Shown here one piece after another: positions 45,375 through 56,600 of a stretch of DNA of 64,000 bases; position 1 is the stretch's first letter; every line of letters starts with the position of its first letter. A program made the translations under genes and the position numbers. Where the stretch lies: contig JAUFSD010000002.1 of the NCBI GenBank assembly GCA_033030425.1, positions 1,240,001 through 1,304,000 of the forward strand, written 5' to 3'. Origin of the DNA: Verpa conica. Its lineage: Eukaryota > Ascomycota > Pezizomycetes > Pezizales > Morchellaceae. Below the pieces are notes generated by a model. That model did not search any database and was not told the origin of the DNA. It saw only the letters and a program-made list of their open reading frames with translations.

Positions 45375-47845
45375 TACATGATGCGGGGTGAAGTAACTTT
45401 CCTGACCAAAGCAATGTGCGTAGCATGGGGGGACGTGTTGGATGAAACACGAATAACGCGATGATCATCTAATCTTATCTTGATCGAGTGACCCAAGAAA
45501 CCCGGATTTGGGATTGTCCAAGACCGATTTGATATTTGACCATGACTAGGCAAATCGGATTCTAATTCTCCAGAAGGGAAGTGTCACTTGGCAGATAATA
45601 TGAGTAGGAACAGCGAATCCTTCACTAGTGTCGTTGGTCGATTCAAAATTTCTCAAGGTAGAGTGTACGGGTGCAACTACAACACGCAGAGGTCTTGTAA
45701 ACAAACCATAGCCTGTTTTCCTCTCAAAAATCTGCGCTGATTATCTTGTGAATCAGTCTAGCCTGATTTCGAATCAATGGGGAGAAAGCCTTTAACTCAC
45801 AAACTATTACCAACGGTATTGTTTTCGGTATTTGCCCGTACAAGTAGTAAGCGAACAACGAAGTAGACAAGTATTGTTTGGAAATTCAGCCTGGGCCCTA
45901 GGGTGTTAAAATCCCTTAATAAATATCTACGTATTTGTGATTCAATTCTGAACTGATGTGACACGTACAGTGGGTAGCTTGCATGTACTTGCGTTGGGTG
46001 GGTAAAGTACATACTTTCGAGGCGGGGAAATCTTATCTTATCTCGAATTAATGCCCCAACAAGGCGTTACAGTATTCTCGACTATTTAGGAATCTCCATG
46101 CATGTAAGTTCGATAGAGTACTATCCCGGATAAATTCCAATGAGTTATCCACAACAGGAGTTGTGCTTTACCCAACGCGCATAGGCAGTTCAGTTGTGAA
46201 TTCCGAGGACGCACCGCTCACCGCATGTGCGATGTAAAGCACCCTATGTGCTCAGGATGCCCCTTAATTAACCAAAAATAGAAATGCCGAAGGCAGAAAA
46301 GACAAGTGTCTGTTGCAGTTACCGGAGAAAAAATTCATTGGCGCGGATCAAGCTATCAAGATTACAGCCCATAAAATCGAGTGATACTGCATGAAGCGAA
46401 CGTATATGAGGTATTTCAGCCACGCATACTATTTGGGCCGGAGAGTGGGTTAAATGCAGGAGCGAGCTATCTACTTTACTGCAGGAACTGTCAGGTTCTT
46501 GGGAGATCGTCAAAGTGCCTGTAATTTTAATTAAACGATGGGCCAGGATAGGTATCCGTGCATGATTCGAATCCCCGGGTCTTAAGTTATTGTTTGTTGC
46601 TCTCAGGCTCACGTAGTTTTTTATTTAGGGTTTTATATATAGATCCCATAGGATGACACCTTCCAGCATACTAAGATCTATAAAAATTTAGGTACTTTGT
46701 TTTTATAGCTTAGGAGCCTATGATATTATTTCGAATTTTTTTACGAATATTTGTCATAGGCCTAGAAGTGAGGTGTAGAATATCAAGTGATTGCTTCTAA
46801 TTGTAAATGCTGTTTATTCCTTTTCCACCATTTCTAAGTGAATTAATTACCTAGCTAGAGACCTTGCCTCACTAAAACATAATGTAATGAGTTCTCTCGT
46901 AAGTACTCGTGATTGAGTGATATTTGTATACAGAGCAGAGCCTATGTCCATATATTTAGTACTGGCTTTTATGGTAACTTTTTCTTTTTGTTTATATCAA
47001 GTGATTTTATTGTTCTGGGTACAAAATCTGGTATGCAGTAAAAACTATGACCTAAGGCTTTTATGGTATCTAGCACCATGATCGAAAATTGCCAAGACTC
47101 ATACAAATCTCAGGTCTTGGCGCTATTTTTGAGATCACCCCACAAGAATCTCTAGAGTCTACATTATAAGGGGCAGTTTTTTTTACAAAAGCCGATAAAG
47201 TTATCCTCTATATAATTATATTTCATTATTTAGAATTACATGATAATCTCTTCCGTGGCGTGCTGGTAAAAGGGGTGGCAATATGGCTGATTCTGGCATT
47301 TTTGGTGTGTTTTGGCGTTCGGTCTATCATTTAAGTCACGGCTCTATAGATTAAGTTTAGTGTAGGGTTCCGACCGTTTACAGGTATGTTTCTTGAAAAG
47401 TGCGTTAAGACTGAGCCTATATACTAAGGCTTCTAGCTTCTCATCTACTTCGTCGGCGGTCGTAGTTGTTGAAATCGTCTTGGGATTGCGCTTGGTCTAT
47501 AGGGCTATAGAATTAGGCAGACATCTAAGCCCTATATAACTACTTTAACTCTAAGGGAACATTAGCTCTGGGGACAAAGTATCTTATAGGATGATTTCTA
47601 ATATTGGATTTGATTTTGAATAGAGGTTTTATGAAGGAGATATAACCTGTTATAAACGGCCTAAACGAGACCTAGAAATTTATGGTAAAGGCCCAAGAAA
47701 GATTCTGTAGAATACCACAACCACTAGTTTCTGTAGGGAGAGGAATATGGTAGGGGAATAATAGGGAAAAATGGAAATATCATCAATTTCATTCGTAAAC
47801 AAAATAATCACGATTCATTCTCTCATAATATAAGTTGATAGACTA
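45375..47845. other. AT-rich gene-free stretch with hairpins
   Basis: No gene. From about 46.6 kb on the DNA is AT-rich and stop-dense. Two hairpin-forming palindromes are visible: arms starting GCCTATGATATTATTTCG at 46709-46758 and an 8-bp perfect stem GCCAAGAC/GTCTTGGC at 47091-47121. The word ATCAAGTGATT occurs twice (about 46783 and 46998). Confidence 0.45.
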
Positions 47846-49215
47846 TTAATCTTCGTCTTCTTCATCCTCACTGCCATCCTCATCTGCTTCCTGGAGCCAC
47901 TTCAAGAAAGGCTCTGCGGCCTTGCGTACCTTCTTGCTTGTCTGAACATCAACATATTTCTTGCTCGCTCTGCTACCCCATTTGGTGATGGTCTCCTCGG
48001 TGGCAAGGTCATTTTCGTAGTAAGCCATAAGAATGGTAGGGATTGCATTAATAAGCTTAGGGCATTCCTTGCCGACAAAACGTTCGGTTCCTCCAAGGAA
48101 AGCCTTCTCATGGCGGTCAGAAGTAATCATCTATGGTAATGTTAGTAAAAGTAAGATATAGGTGGAAGTAGAATGATGACCTTCTTGAGAAGACCAACAT
48201 GCTTCTTGACTTGGTTATCCTTGATGATGTTTTCATCGAAAAGAGTCTGGGCAAGGACCTGTAAAGTCTTGTGCTTCTTTTCGATTCCAAGCTCCTGAGT
48301 CTTCTTGTAAACCTCGATGTCATCGATTTTGCCATTTTGTTCCTTCTTTTGAGCAACAATCCAAGACCCAAGTTGATCATATGGGTTGTCAGCACCTTCT
48401 GCATCATCATCGTCTTCACCTTCAATGACAAGCGCCCTCTTCAGGTCATCCGGAAGATTCTTGGCACGGGCCTTAATAGCCTCTTCAGACATATCCACGG
48501 CCCACTCATCATCCTTGACATCGGGAGTGTCTCCATTAGCCGCAAGCTCTTTGGCTTCGGCATTGATGCGTTTGGTAAGCTCGTCGTCTGACCCACCGTC
48601 AGCGTCGAGGTCCCCATCTTGACCCTCTGAACCGCTGTCTTTTGGGGAGCCGTTCTCGCCGTCACCCTTCAGACCCTTGGTACTCTTCCTTGAGGAAGTA
48701 GTCCTAACCTTCTTCTTTGGGGGGTTTTTCACGATGTAAGAAGAGAGCTTGTGACGCATTTCGACATCGGTACGTTGGCCGCAGGCTTTGCAGTCACGGA
48801 TAATAGATTCGTCCTTCTGGATAATTAAGTCCGTTTCAGGGTTTTTACACTGCTTGCATAGGACAAACTTGCTGATGAAAGTGTCAAGATATTCCTGGAG
48901 CTTGGTGGAGTCATGTGCGCCATTGATGATGTAGCGGTCATCAGAAGGATTGGCGGTAACCTGAGCACCCAATTCAAAACCAAAGAATTTAACCACATCT
49001 ATAATATTAATTAGGTAAGTTCTTCTAGTATAAAAAGTAAATAGCAAATTCAACTTACATGCAGGGTCACGGCTCAAAGAATGGGCAACACTGCTCAAGT
49101 TCACGATGACCGACTTGATACCATTACCCTTCCCTTCAATCTTAGATTGAAGACGCTCCATTTTGTAGCGGTAGAAGGGGTCGGTAACATCACGACGGAT
49201 ATTGATGGTAGCCAT
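47846..49215 (-). CDS. TIF5: Translation initiation factor eIF5
   Basis: Three exons: 49215-49059, 48998-48181, 48130-47846, giving 419 aa. eIF5 is the GTPase-activating protein of eIF2 in the 43S/48S pre-initiation complex. Seen: the N-terminal GAP part with FYRYKMERLQSKIEGKGNGI containing the catalytic arginine R16; VVKFFGFELGAQV; a zinc ribbon with LCKQCKNPETDLII and RDCKACGQRTDVEMRHKL; a charged Lys then Asp/Glu linker; and the C-terminal W2/HEAT-type domain ending WLQEADEDGSEDEEDED, the acidic-aromatic tail that binds eIF2-beta and eIF3/eIF1 partners. The intron 1 donor is GTAAGT. The intron 2 donor is the weak GTCATC, but it is required: reading through gives a stop, whereas joining yields KKHVGLLKKMITSDRHEKAF. 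Confidence 0.95.
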
Positions 49216-50305
49216 AATTGCGGTTGTTGGGTGTTAGTGGTCGAAAGAGCTAAAGTGAGCGGTCGATAATGTAAGAGCAATATCGGCGGGGTTAAGCAGC
49301 ATGAACTACTCTGCTGAAACAAATCCGGGTGGGTAATCTGAGTTTCGTTTCGTGTGGCGAAAAAAAAGCGGGTTTGCGAGGGAGAATTTTTTCCGGCGGC
49401 CGGAAGTAGAGATGGGTATATTTAGGTGGGGGAAGGATTACTAAAAGTCCTTCTAGTCTTTTTCAAGGGCCGTATAAGGCGGGAACAGTTCGATGGTGAA
49501 TTTGCGGTGGGGGGAAGATTCATGAACAACGACGGCTATGGGGGAAACTGTCCAGATGTTCGTCTGAAAAAGATACTCTTGAAGAGTGAGAGATGAGGGG
49601 GTGGGGGGGTTTGCAAAAACGAGGCGAGAGGTTCCCAAGCTCGAGTGTTTGCGAGAAGTATGACGAAAATGATGGGTTGGGAGAGATTTGTTTCAATACT
49701 ATTTTCAAACGGTGGAGTGGGGGAAGTAAGGAGAGGAGAACGGTGCGGAGAAGGTGAAGAAGAGAAGGGAGAGAAGCGGTTGCGGATCAGCCACCTGTAT
49801 CGTTCTGATGAGTCATCCTTGGGGTTCTTTTTTTTTCCTTCGTTTTTTTCCGGTTGCAGTGTAGTGTGCGTAAGACTGGATGGGCACTGCGGGGCAATCG
49901 AGTGGTGAGTGATCGCTGCGACGTTCCCGATAATCTAGATACCCCCGCGCTTACCCGGCCTTGTCTGGTATTGAATAACTACATGCACATGTCACTTTCA
50001 AGATGAACTAGGAGATGATATACAACTATGGGTACTATACATGACATATACTCGCTGAAAAATAAAGTCTATCGCCTGGGTACGGGTTGCAACCAGGCTT
50101 CCATATAAGGAAGCGATGTACCCAGACGACAGGCTTTATTTTTCAGCGGGTATACACATGTGCATCAAAAAGTGTTACATATGTGTCTGCTGAGTAGTTT
50201 ATATATACATATATCTAGGGTTACTTGTTTACAACTCAAGGCAATGGACAAGTATTCTAGTGTGTTATCGAAAAAAGACAGAAAAAACTCCCCGCAGCAT
50301 GCTCG
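49216..50305. other. eIF5 promoter region and a hairpin element
   Basis: The first ~700 bp upstream of eIF5 are purine-rich on the + strand and probably contain its promoter and leader. The rest holds the foldback element listed separately and the 3' flank of the uL1m gene. Confidence 0.5.
50047..50155. repeat. Foldback (hairpin) element, 37-bp arms
   Basis: The left arm 50047-50083 (TATACTCGCTGAAAAATAAA, GTCTATCGCCTGGGTAC) and the reverse complement of the right arm 50118-50154 agree at all but about four positions. The loop of ~34 bp contains GGTTGCAACC, itself a palindrome. Transcribed, it would form a strong stem-loop. It may be a small MITE or a solo hairpin. Confidence 0.75.
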
Positions 50306-51291
50306 CTAACCCAGGTTTACCCTTGAATCAATATCTCCGCTCAAAGAGAACCCAGGTCCATGGGTAGAGCTTAGGACTACTTCGGCAATACTCTTAGAAA
50401 CCTGAGTAATCTTTGCAATATCCTTCTTGAGATGCCCCATGAACGCTTTAATGTTCTCTTGTAGCTGCTGCTCTGTGAATGCAAGTTGACCGATAGGCAT
50501 ACGTACAACACCCAGACGTTCACGGTAACTAGCTTTACCGACTAGATCGTTGATTGCCGCGCGAGGATTTTTGACGATGGTACCTAGCTTAGTGGAGGGC
50601 ATAAGACCTCGGGGGCCGAGGATACGGGCTACTTTGGCCTGGACTAGTGACTGGAAAGATTTATCGTGACAGAGGCATAAATCGAAATCGAAGGTCCCAT
50701 TTCGAATCTAAAATTGTTTCAACTTGTAAGCCTGTATAGATTTCTAAGTGGGGCTAGAAAAGGTGTCTGGGATGCGCGTACAAGCTCGAAAACTTCATCG
50801 GTTCCTGCCATTGTCGCACCGGCTTTCAGTGCATCCTCAGCAGCCTCTCCCTCAGCAATAACACAGATCTTTGTATCTGTCCTTACAGGTGTTGGTAGTC
50901 GTACTCTATCCCTCAATTGCGGACCATTCTTTGGTGTTTTGAGCTTGACCGCAATGTCGTATTTGGTTCGTATCGGGTCATAACCAACTTCTACAGCTCG
51001 AAGATACCGAACTGCCTCGATAAGGGAGAATTGATGTGCATCCTTTAAGTTGTACTGTATGAATTCTGTACGCTGCTTCTTCTTATCTTTCTTCTTATCC
51101 TTCTTATCCTTGGTTTTTTTCGGGGAAGCTTTAGTGTTTTTCGAAGCTTTGGAGGCGTAGGTACAACATGGTGGGAGGAGCTGCTTTGTAGGGATAAATG
51201 TTGAGGATATGATGAGCGAAGTGGATGGAAAAGTCAGGAGACGTAGTCGAAGGGGCATTATAGTGGATTGATGAAGGATCTTCAGAAACAA
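50306..51291 (-). CDS. MRPL1: Mitochondrial ribosomal protein uL1m (MRPL1)
   Basis: Two exons, 51291-50782 and 50707-50306, giving 303 aa, or 292 aa if translation starts at the second Met (51258, MPLRLRLLTFPST), which gives the better mitochondrial presequence. After a Lys-rich linker (KKTKDKKDKKKDKKKQ) the L1 fold follows: SLIEAVRYLRAVEVGYDPIR, YDIAVKLKTPKNGPQLRDRV, RLPTPVRTDTKICVIAEG, GTDEVFELIRNGTFDFD, then the family hallmark VARILGPRGLMPSTKLGTIV and a final AFTEQQLQENIKAFMGHLKK. uL1 forms the mobile L1 stalk that releases deacylated tRNA from the E site. The intron donor is GTACGC and the acceptor TTTTAG; joining gives VFELIRNGTF. It is divergent from the acid phosphatase gene. Confidence 0.92.
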
Positions 51292-51681
51292 AAATAAAAT
51301 AAAAACGAATGATTCAAGATAAAACGATCAATTGAATGTTATAGTTGGGGTGATGGTGATGGGCCAACTGACGATCATGGAATCGTGAGGTTCAAAAATT
51401 TGATGGGTGTGTGGGCTGAGTCAGCAGTGTTGTATTGAATTGGCTGAGTCACCTGGCGTTTAGTCGATAAGGGTATTACATAACCCGGTCTGCCAGGAAC
51501 TCCCTCCCCCGTGTAGAAAGAAGGATTTAGTTGAAGTGTATGTATCGCGTCGAATAGATCGAAAACGGACAGCGCCGTGTCTTCACGCTATAGGTCCATA
51601 GGTTCCGATCAGTAGACTGCCCAATACTTATTCCTGTTCCTTTGTATTCAGGGCCTACTAGTTCAGAGTCCCAATCAATTC
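51292..51681. promoter_or_regulatory. Divergent promoter region of uL1m and acid phosphatase genes
   Basis: A 390-bp stretch between the two starts. No clear TATA box is seen. Two GCTGAGTCA words (about 51416-51423 and 51445-51452) contain TGAGTCA, the AP-1/Gcn4-type site. Confidence 0.45.
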
Positions 51682-53630
51682 ATGCCCTCTCCACGGCGGC
51701 TGAAATATCTCCTTCTCAACATGACACTTCTCCTCTTTACAGCATCAGCTATGATATGTTTACTGGCCTCTATCGCATTTTTACTTAATCCCCAAACCTC
51801 CTATTCACTGCCCAACTCTCTACAGGGCTTGCAGGTGGCGCTGCCCTCATACTTACAAACTCACCATAGGAGCTGGTGGTCTAGCGAACCGGATCCTCAG
51901 GCCGCGTCAAGGTCTGGGGTTGACAAAGATGGGTGGAATTTACTCTACCATTTGGGTGGGAATGGTCCTTGGGTAGAGAAAGTTGATGGTGTCGTGGAAG
52001 GGGGGATACAGGTACCCGAGGGATGCGAGGTCGACATGGTGCACATGGTAGGTTCTTCTGCTCGTGCGAAACGGGAGTGTGATTATACTAATGTTTAGGC
52101 TAGATGTCACGACATGGAGAACGCTTCCCCACACAAAAGGCTGGTAACCGTATGTACCCCGCCATCACCGCCGTACATTAGATCACTGTCGCTTATGAAA
52201 ACGGTCCTATAGGAATGATAACATTGCTTTCCAGAGTCAAAGCTACTGGGAAGGAATTGAAAGGAGCGCTAGAATTCTTGAACGATTGGGAATACTTTAC
52301 AAACAGTGAGTCGGCTAACGCTGCTTTAGTCCGAGTTTTATAGAGACCGATTATTGACAAAACCCTGCAGCTCCTGGAAAACACTTCGAACAACTTACAA
52401 CTACAGGTCCTTATGCCGGTGTTCTCGAGGCCTTTACTACTGGAGTTAAGCTCCATACTCGCTATGGACATCTATGGAATGACACGGTCCATGGCCGGAC
52501 AACGGTCTGGGCGAGTGAGTGCGATCGGGTGATCGATACTGCTAGATACTTTTCCGCCGGATTTTTCGGGCTGGACCCTCAAGTCACAAAATTAGAAATC
52601 GTTAGTGAAGCGGCTAATAAAGGAGGTGATACATTGACACCTGGGTATTCCCCCCCATTTCCTCCTAAAATCTCGGGGGTACTTGGAAAGTACTAAATAG
52701 GTGATATTTGTGCTAATAGATACATTATCTAGAGATACATGTCTGAAATATGTCAATGATGAAGAAGAAGGCCATGACCTTGGTTATGCGATGCTCTACA
52801 AATACTGCGCCACGTATCTCAGTGATATCTCAAAACGATTAGCAAAGGATAACGAAGGGTTGGATTTTACGGAAAGTGAAATTTACAGCATGCAGGAAAT
52901 GTGCGGATTTGAAACGACTGTTAGAGGATCTAGCCAGTGGTGTGATGTTTTCACGAAAGAGGAGTGGCTGTCATTCGAGTACGCGAGAGATGTGATTCAT
53001 TACTACAGGGCCGGACCAGGTAACAAGTATGCAAAGTCGATGGGCTGGCTTTGGTTGAACGCCACAGCAAACCTTCTTGCTGAAGGGCCGGAGTCCGCAG
53101 GTCCTCTTTACTTTAGCTTGTATGTCGCTTCCAAAACCCCTATTTATGCTCGGGACCCGGACTGACGATGATTTAGTGTTCACGATGGCGATATCGTCCC
53201 TATGCTTGCAGCTCTCGGTCTCTTTGAAGACACTGAGGACCTCCCCGTGGACAAGATTGCTAAAGACAGGAAGTGGAAAACATCTCAAATCACGCCCATG
53301 GGTGGCCGCATTCTCTTCGAGCGTATAAACTGCGCTACTAAAGGTTCTGAGGAGAAGGACGTATATATCCGTCTAAATGTCAACGACGGCATTGTAGCAC
53401 TTGATGGTTGTAGTGATGGCCCCGGTAGCAGTTGTTCATTGAATGGTTTCCTAGAGCACGTTAAAAATAGAGGCGATATTGGGGGCGATTTTAGGAATGT
53501 TTGTGGGCTGTCTGAGGATGCACCCGATCGTCTGACATTTTTGAGGCAGCCAATGGGAAAGGTGGAGGAAGTGGTTATTGCTGAAGTAGTAAAAGAGAAA
53601 GAAAAGAAGAAAAGGTTTTGGGGAATTTAG
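51682..53630 (+). CDS. Histidine acid phosphatase (3-phytase-like), membrane-anchored
   Basis: Six exons: 51682-52047, 52104-52149, 52213-52305, 52371-52644, 52733-53119, 53177-53630, giving 539 aa. The catalytic signature RHGERFP is at residues 125-131 (H126 is the phosphohistidine) and the proton-donor HD pair is H391-D392 in VHDGDIVP. Between them are family blocks: ALEFLNDWEYFTN, TTTGPYAGVLEAFTTGVKL, VWASECDRVIDTARYFSAGF and ELC-type Cys-rich regions. The branch-2 histidine phosphatases release phosphate from phosphomonoesters, including phytate. The N-terminus (RRLKYLLLNMTLLLFTASAM to LLASIAFLLN, about 6-37) is a long hydrophobic segment with basic residues before it and no clear cleavage site, so it may be a signal anchor. 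The C-terminus is basic (EKEKKKRFWGI). Intron 2 was chosen as 52150-52212 because the alternative GTAACC donor breaks the frame. Confidence 0.88.
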
Positions 53631-56600
53631 AATAGGATTTGTGTTATGGACGTTTACAAAAGCCTATGGCAGGAGGCCTAGCTTGTAAGTTGAGGTATTG
53701 CTACTTTGAAGATATCCTTTAGACTTTTGATGTCGTTTGTATCCTCTTAATAAAATCAAGGTCTTATTTACTATATATAAAGAGTAAACATAAATTTCGT
53801 CACCCTATGTCTTAGGTGAATCTAGACCGCATACCCGACACAGCTTCTAGTTAGAACTCTAGGTCTTATCGCTTTATAATGTCGTCTCTCTAACCTTGAA
53901 ATATAATCTATTTAATGACAACCCTAGGAGTTATGGCGAGGGATGCTGTCTTAGAAGATCTATTGTTGGTGTCACAGTGATCCGGAACCCCAAAGGTACT
54001 TATACGTGCTTGACCTGAAGCAATTCTCAAAAAACTACATTTAAGTGGTGCCTGACACTGCCTAAAATATGATATACACCTTAATTCTATTCCAGGTGCA
54101 GCTCAAGAATTTTAATATTAATTTTGTACTTCTGATGGTTATGATAATTTCTTTTGTCGCTATGAGTTCCGGATCACTACGATCGCCAGCAATATAGCTT
54201 CTGTGGAGATATGCAGTTGGTGGGTAAGCAGTCTGTGGTAATTGGAGAGGATAAAGTGTAGAATTTCAAGAGAAGCTCAGATCGAGATAGGCCGGCGGTT
54301 ACACTCTTGTTCCCTTTTATTTTACAGAACAAGCTAGCTACAACTAGCAATCAGTATGTCTAATTATGATATATTATAATCGAATTAGACCCTGAATAAA
54401 TACGATGAGATTAGTAATTGGTATTGATAAGGGCCTGAAACTATGATATATGAAGGGTGAAGATGTCAAGAGAAGATGAATTCTAGAAAACGAGGTTTAT
54501 AGCTATCTAGAGTCCCCTGGGTATAATCGAGACCTGACGAAAATGTTTGGAAGTCTAATTAAAGATTATGGAAGATTAATACCAGCCCTGGGTGCCATGG
54601 TAAGAGTCTGCCTTGGTTTATATAGCTAGTGCTTATTAGTATACTGATAGGAGATCGTAACAATATATATACCACCCGGTACCCACGTAAAATTAAGAAA
54701 CACCATGAAATGAATATTATTCGTCATGAATTATCACTCGCATATTCTTTGCCTCTTGCTAAGGCGCGTTAATTAAGGACCCGTGATTCTTTGCAAAATC
54801 CTGCCAATATATCCTGAAAAAAAGCCTCGAAAAGACTATATCATAATGCTAAAAAATGTTTTTTTAAAAGAATCTGTTGCAACTCTACACCATTCCAGTC
54901 ACTATTATTGCTATTACAGCCTTTTTTATTGCCGCTACTTTGTTACCCATATAATTTTTGGTGTGGAATATTATTGTTGCAATAAGAATGACGGGTTCTC
55001 AATGAACGCCTTATATAGCTGTATATGTATGTTCTATAAAAAAAATATAAATTCCTAATATAGAAAGATCTCTCTAACATTGTAAATACTTGCATACAAC
55101 CCCAGAACTTTCCCCCATAAAATGCCATGGAATTTAGCTCATCTTAGCCTAAATTATTGTGCAAGAACCGGGATGTCAAACATATGCACTTTCTCTTTGG
55201 TTCCTCACATAGAGTGTACTTTGTCAGTCACTAGATAGAATTTACCGATGAAGGTCATAATAGCCCTAGCTGTCCTTTAGGAAAGGCAGAGATTCTAGAG
55301 AAGGTATAAAATCAAGAGACACTATGTACTACAGCTTGGGTCGTTTAAAATTCTTCGGAATCACCACACAACTTAGAATCCCTTGATAGCCAGTATTAAA
55401 TAGTATAGTTACTTCACTATCTTTGGAGTTTTAATAACTTAACGCACGATATAAGATAAGGTGTCTGTATGATTTGCCACCAGCGGAGAAAGAGCACTTA
55501 TGGGAAAAGGTACCGAGACTATGACGAAAGACTCAAGTTAATTCTGCTGGTACATTGGAATTTCGGTATGCTACCGCCACCATACTCTCTCATAAGTTTC
55601 TGCAACTGGGCCGCGTGGATCATGTGTGAAGGTTTGATAAGTACAGGATCGGCGCAAATAATGTAGACGTGTCCACAGCGATAACCCTTTCAGCTAATTC
55701 GGCGGCAGATTCCTTCTTTCTTTTGCTGAGTTGTCGGGAATGACCCGCGATCTATTCAACAGCGGCCCGAACCAGCACGTTCTCGTTTTTAAAAATATTG
55801 CTACAGTCATTCTCTTTAGATACTTTGGGTATTGGAGGTAAATTATTGGTAGGAGTACATACGTAGGTTTTCCTTTCCAGCTATTCCCAAGTTCAGCAGG
55901 CAGTTTAGAATTTTAGACATGATATTAGATGCCAAGGGTGTCTTAAACCAGAAACAAGCCCACGAAATGCACAGGTGAAGGGTTCCAGCCAAGGGATAGC
56001 CCTGCATTGCAGGGTAGCACCTAATTACTACAACCTCGTATTTGGCTCCACGATAGAGGATGATCGATGATTACTCTGCAGTCTATTTACTACTCGTATG
56101 GCGCATTAGTGTTTCCCCAAGGCTTCATCCACGTTCTATCCTCTATATAAAATCCCACCTTACAAATGGCCTAGTTCCTAGGCAGAGTAACCAATGACCT
56201 CTAATAGGGTAAAACAAAGGGCATCAAGTAAGGAATTTTCTTGCAATATTAAGTCTATAACTAGCGCCCGTAGACTAAATTAACATAAACAAAGTATAGT
56301 ACCTCCGATTAGTAATATTCACACGCCAGCAACCAAAAACAAAATTCTATACAAAATCTCAAATATTCTAGCCATGCTAGCACGAAGTCATCAAAAAAAA
56401 AAAGCGATGCGCTATTTTGCACTTTTAGGCTCGCCCCAGAACCCTAACTGGTCAGATCTACTAAGATAAACCTAAGGTATTTACCATGCGCCCTGCTGTT
56501 TCAAGATAAGGGCATTCCACTAGTGATGTAGCCCTCCTCTTGCACTACTCGTAATCTCATGATCGACTGGGTCCGCATATGTGTGCATATGGGCGGGAAT

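Noticed and set aside
46540..46590. Possible tRNA because of ATTCGAATCCCC
   Set aside because: The flanking five bases do not pair as a T-stem on either strand and no cloverleaf is found.
52144..52181. Short intron with donor GTAACC in the acid phosphatase gene
   Set aside because: Joining there gives a stop in frame after a few codons. The GTATGT donor at 52150 with acceptor at 52212 restores KAGNRMITLL and the family sequence.
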